A DNA stretch of 64,000 bases, from assembly GCF_021168455.1 (NCBI RefSeq), contig NZ_JAJOZR010000005.1, forward strand, positions 186,001 through 250,000. The letters run 5' to 3'. Source of the stretch: Ferranicluibacter quercicola. Its GTDB lineage: Bacteria; Pseudomonadota; Alphaproteobacteria; Rhizobiales; Rhizobiaceae. A program made the translations under genes and the position numbers. This document shows, in pieces, positions 35,130 to 44,963 of this stretch (position 1 is the first letter of the stretch; each line of letters starts with the position of its first letter). Under the pieces are notes generated by a model. That model was not told the origin of the DNA, ran no database searches, and worked only from the letters and a program-made list of their open reading frames with translations.

Positions 35130-38100
35130 CTACTGCGCCGCCTCGGGGATGCCCGTTTCCGCGCGCGGCTTCGGCTGGCGCCCCTTGAAGATGCGGCGAA
35201 CGGTGACGAACAGCAGCGGGATGAAGAAGATACCGATGAAGGTCGCCGCGATCATGCCGCCCATGACGCCGATGCCGATCGAGTTCTGCGCGCCGGAACC
35301 GGCACCACTCGCGGTTGCAAGCGGCGTCACCCCGAGGATGAAGGCGAGCGAGGTCATGAGGATCGGCCGCAGGCGCTGGCGTGCTGCCTCCACGGTGGCG
35401 GAGATCAGATCCTTGCCGCTGTTCTGCTGCTCGATCGCGAACTCCACGATCAGGATCGCATTCTTCGCCGCAAGCCCGATCGTGGTGAGCAGACCGACCT
35501 TGAAATAGACGTCGTTGGACTCCCCCATGACGGTCGCGGCCAGAAGCGCGCCAAAAATGCCGATCGGCACCGCCAGCATCACCGAGAACGGGATCGACCA
35601 GCTTTCATAAAGTGCGGCCAGCGCCAGGAACACGACGAGCGCGGAAATCAGATAGAGCTGAGTCGCCTGGCTGCCGGACAGACGCTCCTGCGCCGAAAGG
35701 CCGGTCCACTCATGCGCATAGCCGGCACCGACGCTCGACATGATCTTGTCGATCTCGTCCATCGCCACGCCGGAGCTGACGCCGCTGGCCGCAGCGCCCT
35801 GGATCTCCACGGCCGAGGCACCGTTGTAGCGCTCCAGACGCGGCGAGCCGAACGACCAGTCGCCGCTGGCAAAGGCCGAGAACGGCACCATGGCATTGTC
35901 GGAATTGCGCACGTACCAGCGATCGAAATCCTCCGGCTGCATGCGGAAGTCCTGGTCGCCCTGAACGTAGACGGGTTTGATGCGACCGCGGTCGATGAAG
36001 TCGTTGATGTAGCGCCCGCCCCAGGCGGTGGAGATGGTCGTGTCGATATCGGCAAGGCTGAGGTTGAGGGCGCTCGCCTTTTCCTGGTCGATGTTGACGG
36101 AATATTGCGTCTGGTCTTCCTGCCCGTTCGGTCGCGTGCCGGTCAGAAGCGGGTTCTTGCCGGCCTCCCCGAGCAGCTTGTTGCGCGTGGCGATCAGCGC
36201 CGCATGCCCCTCGCCGTTCACGTCCTGCAGATAGAAATCGAAGCCGCTCGAATTGCCGAAGCCCTGAATGGCGGGCGGGGCGAGCGCGAACGCGTTGCCG
36301 TCCTTGTACTTCGAGAACGTCTTCATCGCCCGGCCCGCGATGGCGCTGGCTCCGGCTTCCGCGGTGGTCCGTTCCTCGAACGGCTTGAGCTTGACGAAGG
36401 CGAGGCCCACATTCTGCCCGGCTCCGCCGAAGCCGAAGCCGACCGCGCCGAAGACGCCGGCGACATTGTCCTTTTCGTTCGTCAGATAGTAGTCGGTCAC
36501 CTGCTTCAGCATCTTGACCGTGCGATCCTGCGTCGCGCCCGGCGGCATCTGCACGCTGGTGATCAGGATGCCCTGATCCTCTTCGGGAAGGAACGAGCTC
36601 GGCAGGCGGTTGAAGAGATAGCCGACCGCCGCGACGATGAGCGCGAAACCGACGAGGAAGACGAACGGCCGCCGGATCATGCCGGATACGCCGCGCTGGT
36701 AGCCATGGGTCGTGCGGTCGAAGCCGCGGTTGAAATATCCGGAAAGCCCCTTCTGCTTCGCCCCGTGCTTCGGCTTTTTAAGAATTGTCGCGCACAGCGC
36801 AGGCGTGAGGATCAGCGCCACGATGACCGACAGAATCATGGCGGACACGATGGTGATGGAGAACTGGCGGTAGATGATGCCGACCGAGCCGGAGAAAAAC
36901 GCCATGGGGATGAACACGGCCGAGAGCACGGTGGCGATACCGACCAGCGCACCGGTGATCTCCTGCATCGACTTGATGGTCGCCTCGCGCGGGTCGAGCC
37001 CCTCCTCCTCCATCACGCGCTCGACGTTCTCGACGACGACGATCGCGTCGTCCACCAGCAGGCCGATGGCGAGCACCATGGCGAACATGGTCAGCGTGTT
37101 GATGGAATAGCCGAACAGCGACAGGACCCCGAACGTGCCGAGCAGCACGACCGGAACGGCAAGCGTCGGAATGATCGTCGCGCGCAGGCTCTGCAGGAAG
37201 ACCAGCATGACCACGAAGACGAGGACGATCGCCTCGATCAGCGTCTTCACCACGTCCTCGATGGAGAGCTTGACGAAGGGTGTCGTGTCGTAGGGGTAGA
37301 CGACCTCGACATTGGCCGGCAGCGTTTCCTTCAGGCTGTCGATCGCCGCGACGACCGCCTCGGCCGTATCCAGCGCATTGGCGTTGGAGGCGAGGTTGAT
37401 GCCGAGGCCCGCGGCGTTCTTGCCGTTGTAGAGGCCCGAGGTATCGTAGCTTTCGGCGCCGAGCTCCACGCGGGCGATATCGTTCAGCCGCACCAGCGAT
37501 CCGTCCGGCTGGCTCTTGATGATGATGTTTTCGAACTGCTCGGGCGTTTGCAGCCGGCTCTTCGCCGTAACGGTGGCGTTGAGCTGCTGGCCCTTGCGCT
37601 GCGGCAGGCCGCCGAGCTGGCCGGCAGACACCTGCGTGTTCTGCGCCTCGATGGCGCTCGCCACGTCGCTCGCCATCAGGCTGTACTTCACCAGCTTTTC
37701 CGGGTCGAGCCAGATGCGCATGGCATAGCCCGAGCCGAAGATGCGGGTATCCCCCACGCCGGCCACGCGCTTGATCGTGTCGTTCAGCGTGCTGTCGATA
37801 TAGTCGGACAGGTCGAGCGAAGAGAGCCGGTTGTCGGTCGATACGAAGGCGACGACCATCAGGAAGCTGGAGGCGGACTTCGCGACCGTGATGCCGCTGG
37901 ACTGCACCGACTGCGGCAGATTGCTCTCCACCAGCTGCAGCTTGTTCTGCACCTGCATCTGCGCGACATCGGGATCGGCATTGTTGGTGAAGGTGAGAGA
38001 GATAGACGCGGCCCCGGTCGCCTGCGAGGTCGAGGTCATGTAGTCGAGATTGTCGATGCCGGTCATGCCCTGCTCGATGACCTTGGTCACCGAGTTCTCG

Positions 38101-38270
38101 ACCGTCTGCGCGTCCGCACCCGGATAGTTGGCGCTGATGCGAACGGTCGTCGGCGCGATCTGCGGATATTGCGAGATCGACAGTGTGGTGATGGCGAGAA
38201 GCCCCGCCAGCATGATGCAGATGGAGATGACCCAGGCGAAGATCGGCCTGTCGATGAAGAAACGCGACAT
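35130..38270 (-). CDS. RND efflux pump inner-membrane transporter (AcrB/MexB type)
   Basis: 1046-residue proton-driven multidrug exporter of the HAE1 family, full length. The start MSRFFIDRPIFAWVIS is the family hallmark, 12 segments are evident in two halves, and the proton-relay acids are in GLLVDDAIVVVENV. It follows the periplasmic adaptor by nine bases. No outer-membrane TolC/OprM gene is present, so it must use one encoded elsewhere. Substrates cannot be predicted. Confidence 0.95.
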   Translation of the reverse strand: MSRFFIDRPIFAWVISICIMLAGLLAITTLSISQYPQIAPTTVRISANYPGADAQTVENSVTKVIEQGMTGIDNLDYMTSTSQATGAASISLTFTNNADPDVAQMQVQNKLQLVESNLPQSVQSSGITVAKSASSFLMVVAFVSTDNRLSSLDLSDYIDSTLNDTIKRVAGVGDTRIFGSGYAMRIWLDPEKLVKYSLMASDVASAIEAQNTQVSAGQLGGLPQRKGQQLNATVTAKSRLQTPEQFENIIIKSQPDGSLVRLNDIARVELGAESYDTSGLYNGKNAAGLGINLASNANALDTAEAVVAAIDSLKETLPANVEVVYPYDTTPFVKLSIEDVVKTLIEAIVLVFVVMLVFLQSLRATIIPTLAVPVVLLGTFGVLSLFGYSINTLTMFAMVLAIGLLVDDAIVVVENVERVMEEEGLDPREATIKSMQEITGALVGIATVLSAVFIPMAFFSGSVGIIYRQFSITIVSAMILSVIVALILTPALCATILKKPKHGAKQKGLSGYFNRGFDRTTHGYQRGVSGMIRRPFVFLVGFALIVAAVGYLFNRLPSSFLPEEDQGILITSVQMPPGATQDRTVKMLKQVTDYYLTNEKDNVAGVFGAVGFGFGGAGQNVGLAFVKLKPFEERTTAEAGASAIAGRAMKTFSKYKDGNAFALAPPAIQGFGNSSGFDFYLQDVNGEGHAALIATRNKLLGEAGKNPLLTGTRPNGQEDQTQYSVNIDQEKASALNLSLADIDTTISTAWGGRYINDFIDRGRIKPVYVQGDQDFRMQPEDFDRWYVRNSDNAMVPFSAFASGDWSFGSPRLERYNGASAVEIQGAAASGVSSGVAMDEIDKIMSSVGAGYAHEWTGLSAQERLSGSQATQLYLISALVVFLALAALYESWSIPFSVMLAVPIGIFGALLAATVMGESNDVYFKVGLLTTIGLAAKNAILIVEFAIEQQNSGKDLISATVEAARQRLRPILMTSLAFILGVTPLATASGAGSGAQNSIGIGVMGGMIAATFIGIFFIPLLFVTVRRIFKGRQPKPRAETGIPEAAQ

Positions 38271-38279
38271 GGGGCGACC

Positions 38280-39548
38280 TCAGTTCTTCGACGCGAGCGG
38301 AGCGGGCGCCTGCCCAGATGCCGCCGGCTCCGCGGCAGAGACATCCACGGGCTTCGCCGCCCCGCCGGTTTCCTTGGCGGCCTGTTCCAGCTCGCCGGTG
38401 GCATCGTTGACGATTACGTCCGACGTCGTCACCTCCTGCCCGGCCCGGACGCGCTGGTTGCCTTCCACGACCACCCGCGCGCCATCCTCGATGCCATCGG
38501 CCACCAGCCAGCTGTTGCCGATGCTGCGATCGACGTTAAGCACCCGCTCGTCCACCTTGCCGTCGGGCAGGACGAACTTCGCGGTCGCCTCGCCCTTGGT
38601 GTTGCGCGACACGGCCCGCTGCGGCACGAGGTAGCTGTTCTGGCGAATGCCCTCCTGGATCACGGCGCGGACATAGACGCCGGGCAGAAGCAGCTGCTCG
38701 GGATTGGGAAACTCCGCCCGGACGGTCACCGAACCTGTGGTCTCCTCGACCGCGGCATCGAGAAACTCGATCCGCCCGGTGCGATTGTAGTCGGAGCCGT
38801 CCTCGAGCTTCAGCGTCACGCTGACATTCGCGCCCGTCGTCTTCAGGCGCCCGTCCTCGATCGCCCGGCGCAGCTTCAAGAGGTTCGCGCTCGACTGCGT
38901 CACGTCCACATTGATCGGGTCGATCTGGCGGATCGTCGTCAGCGACGTCGTCTGGTCGGCCGTCACCAGCGCCCCGACCGTCACGGTGGACGCTCCGACC
39001 CGGCCACCGATCGGCGCGCGGATCTTGGTGTAGTCGAGATTGATGCGCGCGGTCTCGAGCGCGGCCTTGGCCGAGGCGACGTCGGCATTGGCCTGTGCCA
39101 GCGTGCCCAGCGCTTCGTCGAGATCCTGCTGGCTCACGGCATCGTTTCGGCTGAGGCCCCGATAGCGATCGACCCGCGCCTGCGCGCTCGGCACGGCGCC
39201 ATTGGCCTTGGCGACGGCCGCCACCGCGCTGTCATAGGCGGCCTGATAGGTGGCGGGGTCGATCTCGTAGAGCACGTCCCCTTCCCGCACCGATCCGCCT
39301 TCCTGAAAATTCCGCTTGCGCACGATGCCGCCGACCTGCGGCCGGACCTCGGCGATGAGAGAGGCGGCCGTGCGCCCCGGCAGGAGCGCCGTGATGGCGA
39401 CGGAGGTGGGATGCAGCGTCATGACGCTGACCTCGGGCTTTACCGCCGGCGCGTTGGCGGGCTTCTGCTCGGCATTCTCGCTGCATCCGGCAAGCGAGAG
39501 CAGCGCACCGAAAACGAGGGCGGGCGGGACGATGCGGAAATGGGGCAC
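38280..39548 (-). CDS. RND efflux periplasmic adaptor lipoprotein (AcrA/MexA type)
   Basis: 422-residue membrane-fusion protein. The GTG at 39548 has GGAG nine bases upstream and gives a lipoprotein signal (LSLAGC, lipid-carrying Cys22); longer frames do not. Then follow the lipoyl half-motif VRPQVGGIVRKRNFQEG, a coiled-coil hairpin (about 105-165), the second lipoyl half IRAPIGGRVG, beta-barrel and membrane-proximal domains. The C-terminal 40 residues are Ala/Pro-rich. No regulator gene is adjacent. Confidence 0.92.
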   Translation of the reverse strand: MPHFRIVPPALVFGALLSLAGCSENAEQKPANAPAVKPEVSVMTLHPTSVAITALLPGRTAASLIAEVRPQVGGIVRKRNFQEGGSVREGDVLYEIDPATYQAAYDSAVAAVAKANGAVPSAQARVDRYRGLSRNDAVSQQDLDEALGTLAQANADVASAKAALETARINLDYTKIRAPIGGRVGASTVTVGALVTADQTTSLTTIRQIDPINVDVTQSSANLLKLRRAIEDGRLKTTGANVSVTLKLEDGSDYNRTGRIEFLDAAVEETTGSVTVRAEFPNPEQLLLPGVYVRAVIQEGIRQNSYLVPQRAVSRNTKGEATAKFVLPDGKVDERVLNVDRSIGNSWLVADGIEDGARVVVEGNQRVRAGQEVTTSDVIVNDATGELEQAAKETGGAAKPVDVSAAEPAASGQAPAPLASKN

Positions 39549-39686
39549 GGGGGAATCTCCGGAGGTGACGGAACGGACATAGGCCGCTGCGGCCGCTGGA
39601 CACCCCCATGCATGCGGCAATCTTCGGCAGATCCGGTTATTTTTCACTTGCAGGCGCTCGCGCAGGCACAGCACCCGGTTCGGCCG

Positions 39687-40433
39687 TCACAGAGAGGCGG
39701 TGATGCCGCCATCCACGTAGAGAATATGGCCGTTGACGAACGAGGATGCAGCGGACGACAGGAACACGCAGGCGCCCACCAGTTCCTCCACCTGCCCCCA
39801 TCGCCCCGCCGGCGTGCGCTTGCCGAGCCACGTCGAGAAGTCCGGGTCCGCGAGCAGCGCCGCATTCAGCGGCGTCTCGAAATAGCCGGGCGCGATCGCG
39901 TTGCATTGCAGCCCGTATCTGGCCCAGTCCGTCGCCATCCCCTTGGTCAGGTTCGCGACGGCCCCCTTCGTCGCGGTGTAGGGCGCGATCGACGGGCGGG
40001 CGAGCGCGCTCTGTACGCTGGCGATATTGACGATCTTGCCGGCGCCCCGGGCGATCATGTGCCGCGCCACGGCCTGCCCGACATGGAAGACACTGGCGAT
40101 ATTGGTCTGCAGCAGCCGCTCGAAGGCCTCCGGCGGAAAATCCTCAAGCGGCGCGCGATGCTGCATGCCCGCATTGTTGACGAGAATGTCGATGGGACCC
40201 GTCTCCGCCTCGAACGCGTCGATCGCGGCCCGAACCGCATGATGGTCGGTCACGTCGAAGAGAAGGCTCGTTGCGCCCGGAACTTCGGCGACCGCTGCCT
40301 CCAGCTTCGTCGCATCCCGCCCGTTGAGCACGACCTGCGCGCCCACTGCCTGCAAGCCGCGCGCCAGAGCGAGACCGATCCCCTGCGACGATCCGGTGAT
40401 CAGGGCACGACGCCCGGTAAGGTCGAAGCTCAT
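39687..40433 (-). CDS. SDR oxidoreductase, gluconate 5-dehydrogenase-like
   Basis: 248-residue SDR with TGSSQGIG (12-19), NNAGMQHR (near 88) and YTATK (near 152). NNAGMQHRAPLEDF and KGMATDWARYGLQCNAIAPGYF are close to IdnO-type gluconate 5-dehydrogenases. Its ATG overlaps the stop of the SnoaL-like gene. With the divergent SMP-30 lactonase it suggests use of a sugar lactone or sugar acid, which is inference. Confidence 0.88.
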   Translation of the reverse strand: MSFDLTGRRALITGSSQGIGLALARGLQAVGAQVVLNGRDATKLEAAVAEVPGATSLLFDVTDHHAVRAAIDAFEAETGPIDILVNNAGMQHRAPLEDFPPEAFERLLQTNIASVFHVGQAVARHMIARGAGKIVNIASVQSALARPSIAPYTATKGAVANLTKGMATDWARYGLQCNAIAPGYFETPLNAALLADPDFSTWLGKRTPAGRWGQVEELVGACVFLSSAASSFVNGHILYVDGGITASL

Positions 40434-40858
40434 GTCTCGATCTCCCTTCGCAGAGGCGCCACACCACCCGGGATAAGCTGCGCCTCGATCGCCGCCTTGT
40501 CGATCACCGACCAGACATCCCGTATTCTGTCCGCGCGGTAGGTGTAGAAAACGTTTTCGGTAAACTGCACCCTCCGCCCGTTGACGGGCAGCCCGAGGAA
40601 CGCGCCGACGGGCGTGCAATCGAACGAAAGCCGGCTGGCGATGACCGGCGGATCTTCGACCAGGAGGACGATTTGGAACGAGAGATCCGGGATCTCGCGG
40701 AAATCCTTCTCCAGCATGGCGCGATAGCCGGACAGGCCGATCTGCCGGCCGTTGTGGCAGACGTCCTCGCCGACGAAATCCGCCAGCGCCTCCCAGTCCT
40801 GCCGGTTGAGACAATCGATATAGTCGCGATACAGTCGGGAAAGCCCGGTGCCCGCCAT
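40430..40858 (-). CDS. SnoaL/NTF2-like protein (ester cyclase family)
   Basis: 142-residue alpha+beta-barrel protein similar to SnoaL-like polyketide-cyclase relatives: an N-terminal helix with YIDCLNRQDWEALADFVGEDV, then GYRAMLEKDFREIPDLSF and a hydrophobic strand pattern. GAGGAG precedes the ATG. It is translationally coupled to the SDR. Catalytic role unknown. Confidence 0.82.
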   Translation of the reverse strand: MAGTGLSRLYRDYIDCLNRQDWEALADFVGEDVCHNGRQIGLSGYRAMLEKDFREIPDLSFQIVLLVEDPPVIASRLSFDCTPVGAFLGLPVNGRRVQFTENVFYTYRADRIRDVWSVIDKAAIEAQLIPGGVAPLRREIET

Positions 40859-40945
40859 GACAAATCTCCTCTTCGCCCCAGATAAGGGAACGCGGCTCGG
40901 GACGAGAGAAAAAAGCAAGCCGTGCGCCAGAGGAGTTAGAGCAGC

Positions 40946-41836
40946 ATGTCGTTTTTCGAAGCCGTCGATCCCGTGTTTTCGACCTATGTCCTCGGCAATG
41001 CGCCGGTGAAGCAACTGGCCACCGGCTTCGACTGGGTCGAGGGGCCCGTCTGGTTCGGCGATCTCAACTGCCTGCTCTTTTCCGACATTCCGAACGACCG
41101 TATCCTGCGCTGGTCGCCCGATGGCGGGCTGTCGACGTTCCGTGCGCCGTCGAACTTCTCCAATGGCCAGACCCGCGACCGTTCCGGCCGCCTCGTCACC
41201 TGCGAACACGGGACGCGCCGGGTGACGCGGACGGAATATGACGGCACCCTCACCGTCATCGCCGACCGCTTCGAAGGCAAGCGCCTGAACGCACCGAACG
41301 ACGTCATCGTCGCCTCCGACGGCGGCATCTGGTTCACCGATCCGATCTACGGCATCTTCAGCGATTACGAGGGACACCGCGGCGAGCAGGAGCTGCCCTG
41401 CAACGTCTACCGGGTCGATCCGTCGGGCAGCATTCGGGCGATGCTTACCGATTTCCGCTCGCCGAACGGCCTTGCCTTCAGCCCGGACGAGCGGCGGCTC
41501 TATGTGGCCGATACCGGCCTGCCGGACAGCGACGATCCCCGCCATATCCGGGTCTTCGATGTCGCCGGGGACGGCCGGCTCACCGGCGGCGACGTCTTCC
41601 ACGTCATTTCACCCGGCGCGGCCGACGGCATCCGGCTCGACAGCGAGGGCAATGTCTGGTCGTCGGCCGGCGACGGCGTGCACTGCATCGCCCCGGACGG
41701 CCATCTGATGGGACGCATCCTTCTGCCGGAGCGTGCCGCCAATCTCTGCTTCGGCGGTCGCGCCCGGCACCGGCTGTTTATCACGGCGACGACGAGCCTC
41801 TACGTGGTCGCCCTCAACCGCAACGGCGCCCTCTGA
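40946..41836 (+). CDS. SMP-30/gluconolactonase-family protein
   Basis: 296-residue six-bladed beta-propeller hydrolase. Metal and catalytic features are visible: the Glu in FDWVEGPVWF (near 32), Asn in RLNAPNDVIV (near 115), Asn in SPNGLAFSPD and the Asp in GAADGIRLDSEGN. It probably opens a sugar lactone. AGGAG upstream; divergent from the SDR/SnoaL pair with an 87-base shared promoter region. The last 37 bases overlap the convergent GGDEF-EAL gene. Confidence 0.9.
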   Translation: MSFFEAVDPVFSTYVLGNAPVKQLATGFDWVEGPVWFGDLNCLLFSDIPNDRILRWSPDGGLSTFRAPSNFSNGQTRDRSGRLVTCEHGTRRVTRTEYDGTLTVIADRFEGKRLNAPNDVIVASDGGIWFTDPIYGIFSDYEGHRGEQELPCNVYRVDPSGSIRAMLTDFRSPNGLAFSPDERRLYVADTGLPDSDDPRHIRVFDVAGDGRLTGGDVFHVISPGAADGIRLDSEGNVWSSAGDGVHCIAPDGHLMGRILLPERAANLCFGGRARHRLFITATTSLYVVALNRNGAL

Positions 41837-43902
41837 GGATCCATCGCGTCGGCGATCATCGCCTCGGTATCGCCGAGCGGACGGGGCCGGCCGAGCAGGT
41901 AACCCTGCACCTCGGCAAAACCCTCCCGGCGGAGCGCCTGCAGCTGCTCCTCGGTCTCCACGCCTTCGGCAAGCGTCGTGGCGTTGAAGCCCGAACCGAT
42001 GCCCACCACGGCGCGGATGATGGCGAGACTGCCGGCATCCGTCTCGATACCGGAGACGAAGCTCTGATCGAGCTTGATCTTGTCGAAGGCGAAGCTGCGC
42101 AGATAGGAGAGCGACGAATAGCCGGTGCCGAAATCATCGATGGCGATCCGCAGGCCAAGCGCCTTCATCGCCCGCAGCAGCGGCAGGCTCTGGCCGACAT
42201 CGGTCAGAAACACGGATTCGGTGATCTCGATCTCCAGCCGTTCGGGCGCAAGTCCGCTGCTCTCGATGGCGAGACGCACCGCATCCAGGAGGCCCGCATC
42301 GCGAAACTGGGAGACCGAGAGATTGACGGCGATCCGCAGATGGGCGGGCCACCGGGCAGCCGTCCGGCAGGCCTCGTTCAACGCCCACTCGCCGATGGGC
42401 ACGATCAGCCCGGTTTCCTCGGCCACGGGGATGAAGTCGATCGGCGCCACCAGCCCGCGTTCGGGATGATTCCAGCGGATCAGCGCTTCGAAACCCGCGA
42501 GATCCGGACCGCCGATCCGATAGATCGGCTGGTAGTAGAGCTCGAACTGCCCCTCCTCCAGCGCATGGTGCAGCGCCAGGTTCATCTCGTGGCGGCGTTC
42601 AGCTTCCAGGCGCATCTCGGGACGGTAGATGCGAAAGGTCGAGCGGCCGCCCTCCTTGGCGGCGTAGAGCGCGAGATCGGCATCCCGCATCAGCCCGTCA
42701 TCGTCCGTCGAATGTTCCGGCGCGCGCGCAATGCCGATGCTGCAGGTGACGTGCTCGGCGATGCCGTCGAGATCGAACGGCACGCGCAGGGCAGCCAGCA
42801 GCCGGTCGGCCACCTCCTCCGCCACGCGTCCGTCCTGAAGCTGCAGCACGATCGCGAACTCGTCGCCGCCGAGCCGCGCCACGAGATCGCCCTGCCGTAT
42901 GATCGACAGCAGGCGGCCGCCGACCTGGCAGAGCAGCGCGTCTCCCGCCGCATGCCCCTGGCTGTCATTGATGGTCTTGAAGTGGTCGATATCGAGATAG
43001 AGCAGCGCCACCGGCGCCTCCTCGGTCGCCGCAAGCGCCGCACGCCGGATGTGATCGCCGAAATAGGCGCGGTTCGCGAGACCGGTGAGCGAATCGTGCA
43101 TGGCCATGTAGGCAAGGCGCGCCTCGGTTTCCCGCTCCTCCGTCACGTCCTGGGAAATGCCCAGAACGTAGCGCGGACGGTTGCCCTTGCGGGTCGGCAG
43201 CACCCGCTTGGCGGTGCGCAGGATGCGCTTGCCGCCCGAGAGATCCTCGATGGTCTCTTCGAAGCTCACGGTCCCCGAGGTCGCCAGGGCGCGTTCGTCC
43301 TGCTTGCGAAACTGCGTCATCTGACGCTCGGAGAAGACCGTGCGGTCGGAACCCATGGCGATCTTCTCGGACGTCGTGCCGAAGATGCTGCCACAGGCGG
43401 CATTGTAGAGCACGTAGCGGCCGTCATCCTCCATGTCCTTGACGAAGACGGCGACCGGAAGGTTCTCGATGATGCTGTCAAGCAGCGTCTGGGTCTCGCT
43501 GACCTGCTGGCGGGCGGCATTTACCTCCGTCCGGTCCTGAACGATGGCGAGAATGGCCGTCCGCCCCTCGAATTGCAGTTCACGCCCATAGGTCAGGACA
43601 TCGAGCGCCGTCCCGTCCGCCTTCAGATGCGTCCAGCGCTCGGCGCGATCGACATCGCTGCGCTTCGCCACGGCATCCACCATGCGCTGGCGCTCCGACG
43701 CGGGGCGGATGTCGAGCACCGTCAGGCGCGTATAGGCGAGCTGACTGTAGCCATAGAGTTCCACGGCGGCGTCGTTGACGATGAGGAAGCGATAGGTCAG
43801 CGGGTCGTAGATCCACATCGGCGAGGGATGTGACTGAAACAACATGCGAAAATCATCCGTCTGCAAAGGCAGGCGTGCGGATGCTCTTAAAGCGCTGACC
43901 AT
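41800..43902 (-). CDS. PAS-PAS-GGDEF-EAL c-di-GMP signalling protein
   Basis: About 700 residues with no membrane segment: two PAS domains (about 15-125 and 135-260), GGDEF (about 270-435) and EAL (about 445-690). The cyclase site is intact (RLGGDEF) and an inhibitory I-site RQGD lies five residues before it. The phosphodiesterase side has EALIRW and DDFGTGYSS, so both activities are possible. ATG 43902 with AGGG upstream is preferred over ATG 43938, which has no ribosome site. Monocistronic; the 3' end overlaps the lactonase gene by 37 bases. The 287-base region upstream (43903-44189) holds no gene. Confidence 0.92.
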   Translation of the reverse strand: MVSALRASARLPLQTDDFRMLFQSHPSPMWIYDPLTYRFLIVNDAAVELYGYSQLAYTRLTVLDIRPASERQRMVDAVAKRSDVDRAERWTHLKADGTALDVLTYGRELQFEGRTAILAIVQDRTEVNAARQQVSETQTLLDSIIENLPVAVFVKDMEDDGRYVLYNAACGSIFGTTSEKIAMGSDRTVFSERQMTQFRKQDERALATSGTVSFEETIEDLSGGKRILRTAKRVLPTRKGNRPRYVLGISQDVTEERETEARLAYMAMHDSLTGLANRAYFGDHIRRAALAATEEAPVALLYLDIDHFKTINDSQGHAAGDALLCQVGGRLLSIIRQGDLVARLGGDEFAIVLQLQDGRVAEEVADRLLAALRVPFDLDGIAEHVTCSIGIARAPEHSTDDDGLMRDADLALYAAKEGGRSTFRIYRPEMRLEAERRHEMNLALHHALEEGQFELYYQPIYRIGGPDLAGFEALIRWNHPERGLVAPIDFIPVAEETGLIVPIGEWALNEACRTAARWPAHLRIAVNLSVSQFRDAGLLDAVRLAIESSGLAPERLEIEITESVFLTDVGQSLPLLRAMKALGLRIAIDDFGTGYSSLSYLRSFAFDKIKLDQSFVSGIETDAGSLAIIRAVVGIGSGFNATTLAEGVETEEQLQALRREGFAEVQGYLLGRPRPLGDTEAMIADAMDPQRAPLRLRATT

Positions 43903-44189
43903 CGAGATACCCTGAACCACGTCACGAACGCGGAGCATAACAACGAAACCTAAATGAAATTCGAAGGATATATGCCCCCGAAGGTTGAATTGTCATGCGG
44001 AGATCTCCTTAACGTAGGCATCCGGACACCATATCGGCGAGCCGACACGGCACGCCGACGACCTTCTGCGATGCCGTCGGGTCTCCCGCGGGAACCTGCA
44101 GCAGGCAGGCGCATTCACAAGGGATCACTGCCACCCGCAGGCTTTCCGCGTACCTGCATATCCCTGACCCCTGCCGGGAGACGACATCC

Positions 44190-44957
44190 TTGAAATCTGT
44201 TGGACGTATCGCCGAACTCTGGCGCTACCCGGTGAGTTCGCTCGGCGGGGAAATGATGGACCACCTCGATGTCGCGGCGGCCGGCACGGGCGAAGACGGC
44301 GCGACCGGCCATGCCGGAGGCGGCGTCGCCGGCAACCGCGCCTTCCTTCTTTTCGACCCGGACACGCGAGAACCCGCGGCACCGGAATCGCGCGAGCGCT
44401 GGCGCAAGGCGCTGCATCTGGTCGCCCGGCTGCGGGCGGATGGCATGGCGGAGATCGGCTTTCCCGAAGGCACATGGCTGGCGGCCGATGCCGCCGACGT
44501 GGAAGAACGTCTGTCCCAGCATTTCGGCTTCCCCGTCGGGCTCGCGGAAACGCGGGGGACGGGCCGAAGCTGGCCGGTGATCGCGCCACGCTATGCCGCA
44601 AGTCCGCTCCACCTCCTCACCACGGCGTCGATGACGGCGATCCACGCGAGCGACCCGGCGCTGGTGCTCGATGCGCGGCGCTTCCGCCCGGATATGCTGG
44701 TGGACACGGAGGCGGCCTCGGGCTTTCTCGAGAACGACTGGGTCGGCCGCAAGATCGTCATCGGCACGCTGGAGATCACCGTCACCGAAGGCACGAAGCG
44801 GTGCGGCATGACGCTGGCCGCGCAGCCGGGCCTGCCGGAACAGCCGGAGGTGCTGCGCAGCATCCTGCGCGGCAACCGGCGCAACCTCGGCGTCTACGCC
44901 GAGATCGTCACCCCGGGTCGTGTGTCCCTGGGCGACGAGGTCTGGATCGAGGATTAG
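44190..44957 (+). CDS. MOSC-domain protein
   Basis: 255-residue protein with a short MOSC N-terminal beta-barrel (VGRIAELWRYPVSSLGGE) and a MOSC domain containing the conserved TKRCGM cysteine, which in relatives binds sulfur for molybdenum cofactor or for oxime/N-hydroxyl reduction. The TTG start at 44190 is used because GGGAG lies about ten bases upstream and the frame has no earlier start. Convergent, six bases from the stop of the FAD protein. The exact role is unknown. Confidence 0.85.
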   Translation: MKSVGRIAELWRYPVSSLGGEMMDHLDVAAAGTGEDGATGHAGGGVAGNRAFLLFDPDTREPAAPESRERWRKALHLVARLRADGMAEIGFPEGTWLAADAADVEERLSQHFGFPVGLAETRGTGRSWPVIAPRYAASPLHLLTTASMTAIHASDPALVLDARRFRPDMLVDTEAASGFLENDWVGRKIVIGTLEITVTEGTKRCGMTLAAQPGLPEQPEVLRSILRGNRRNLGVYAEIVTPGRVSLGDEVWIED

Positions 44958-44963
44958 AACGGT

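Noticed and set aside
35712..40541. 1609-residue plus-strand frame opposite the RND pump genes
   Set aside because: Mirror frame through several real minus-strand genes; no recognisable domain.
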